Positions 63,109 to 64,000 of a DNA stretch of 64,000 nucleotides are shown here, in pieces. A program made the position numbers and the translations under genes. Source of the DNA: Acrocarpospora corrugata (lineage in GTDB: Bacteria > Actinomycetota > Actinomycetes > Streptosporangiales > Streptosporangiaceae); the NCBI RefSeq assembly GCF_009687845.1, contig NZ_BLAD01000051.1, positions 96,217-160,216 of the forward strand, in the 5' to 3' direction. The notes under the pieces were generated by a model. The model saw only the letters and a list, made by a program, of their open reading frames with translations. It was not told the origin of the DNA and made no database searches. How positions within the stretch are numbered: the stretch's first letter is position 1; each line of letters starts with the position of its first letter.

Positions 63109-64000
63109 TCAGGCCCCGCTGAGTGTCGACATCTCGGGCGGCAGGATCTCGATCGCGGTCGGGTCGGCCAGCACCCGGTCCACCACGACTCCGGCCGCTC
63201 CCCGGGACGCGGCGCCGAAGCCCAGGTCCGAGGCGATGAACGTGCAGTGCGCCACGGTCCCGGTCACGCCGAGCCGGGTGAGTTCCGCCTGCGCGCGGGG
63301 AAGCAGGTGCTCGGCGAGGCGGGCGAAGTAGCCGCCCACGACGATCACCCGGGGGTTGAACAGGCGGACCAGGGTGGCCGAGCCCAGGCCGAGCCAGCGC
63401 CCGACCTCCGCCAGCGCCTGGACGACCTGGGGGTCGCCCTCGGCCTGGCGGCGCTCGATCTCGGCCAGCCGCTCCTCGGGATCGCGGACGATCCCGTCCG
63501 GCACGCCGTAGGCGTGGTCGGGGGTGACCATGCGGACCAGCGCGGCCAGCCCGACCTTGGTCTCCCAGCAGCCGGTACGGCCGCAGCCGCACTTGTCGCC
63601 CGCGGAGTCGACCATGACGTGGCCGACCTCGCCGGCGAAGCCGTCCGCGCCGCCGAGCAGCCGGCCGCCCGCGATTATGCCGCCGCCGACGCCGACCTCG
63701 CCGGTGAGGTAGACCAGGTCGGTGGTGCCGGCCGCGACCCCGCTGGTGAACTCGGCGAGGGCGGCCAGGTTGGCGTCGTTGACGACGGTCACCGGGATGT
63801 TGGGGGCCACGTCCCAGGAGAGGCGTTCGGCCACGGGCACGCCGTACCAGCCGAGGTTGGGGGCCACGTGCACGATGCCGTTGGCGCCGTCGATGAGGCC
63901 GGGCACGGCGACCGTGATCCCGGCCACGTGGATGCCGAGCAGGCCGAGTTCGGCCAGGGCCTCGCGGGCGACCCTGGCCAGCTCGTCCAGCGACCGCTCC
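63109..64000 (-). CDS. ROK family protein (regulator or sugar kinase), 5' end beyond the window
   Basis: The last 297 codons of a ROK protein: GITVAVPGLIDGANGIVHVA, VVNDANLAALAEF, GVGGGIIAGGRLLGGADGFA, EVGHVMVD, the Zn motif CGCGRTGCWE and VIVVGGYFARLAEHLLPRA. The reading frame continues to the window edge in ROK-like sequence, so the start lies outside. The first part inside fits the linker of ROK regulators with an N-terminal HTH, such as XylR-type repressors, but a kinase is not excluded. Confidence 0.88.
   Translation of the reverse strand, partial: ERSLDELARVAREALAELGLLGIHVAGITVAVPGLIDGANGIVHVAPNLGWYGVPVAERLSWDVAPNIPVTVVNDANLAALAEFTSGVAAGTTDLVYLTGEVGVGGGIIAGGRLLGGADGFAGEVGHVMVDSAGDKCGCGRTGCWETKVGLAALVRMVTPDHAYGVPDGIVRDPEERLAEIERRQAEGDPQVVQALAEVGRWLGLGSATLVRLFNPRVIVVGGYFARLAEHLLPRAQAELTRLGVTGTVAHCTFIASDLGFGAASRGAAGVVVDRVLADPTAIEILPPEMSTLSGA

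Overview
The window is GC-rich DNA (roughly 70% G+C by eye) with GTG/TTG starts, many ATGA/GTGA/TTGA stop-start overlaps and a long list of actinobacterial families. It comes from a filamentous-type actinomycete chromosome. The cysteine-free form of ribosomal protein S4 and the mix of STAND, caspase and HTH-kinase genes would suit a Streptosporangiales-like genome, but that placement is inference. No tRNA, rRNA, CRISPR array or intact insertion sequence was found.

Left part (1-16.7 kb): the 5' end of a sugar-binding lipoprotein gene sits behind three CebR-type operator boxes and next to an N-acetylglucosamine-6-sulfatase-like gene. A nonulosonic (sialic/Kdn-like) acid polymer locus follows in two halves: two glycosyltransferases at 2.15-4.35 kb (+), then a polysialyltransferase-like gene, a GT2 gene and a trifunctional CMP-synthetase/HAD phosphatase/NeuB fusion at 9.0-13.3 kb (-). 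Between the halves lie an EACC1-like protein with a membrane-anchored caspase-like peptidase (4.5-6.7 kb), a secreted CHAP protein and a pirin. A frameshifted PQQ-type propeller gene, an AT-rich inverted repeat and a lipoprotein esterase close this part.

Centre (16.8-39 kb): an ssuCBAD sulfonate operon with a flavin reductase gene upstream; a TetR/MFS drug-efflux pair with its operator; a scar holding a broken serine recombinase; a COG4315 lipoprotein and a frameshifted DUF6529 membrane protein. Then comes a divergent nonribosomal peptide locus: a two-module NRPS overlapping a stand-alone condensation enzyme on one strand, and on the other a one-module NRPS ending in a thioesterase with a cysteine nucleophile fused to a 12-helix MFS exporter. 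The two promoters share a palindromic box. An orphan histidine kinase overlaps the 3' end of the second NRPS.

Right part (40-64 kb): alpha-glucan use (intracellular pullulanase, ACT protein, MsiK/UgpC-type ATPase, GH13 alpha-glucosidase, LacI regulator) with a shared operator-like sequence; a tachylectin-like anchored propeller; an Entner-Doudoroff operon edd-glk-eda with a divergent ROK regulator; a 5'-truncated, frameshifted STAND/WD40 gene back-to-back with another truncated gene; a secreted papain-like protein divergent from an HTH-Ser/Thr kinase; an iron-box-controlled DUF2470/rpsD divergon; a subtilisin-small protein-P-loop kinase operon; and the end of a ROK gene running off the window.

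The best candidates for under-described biology are the EACC1/caspase-RDD pair, the Cys-thioesterase NRPS-exporter fusion with its shared palindrome, and the iron box next to rpsD.
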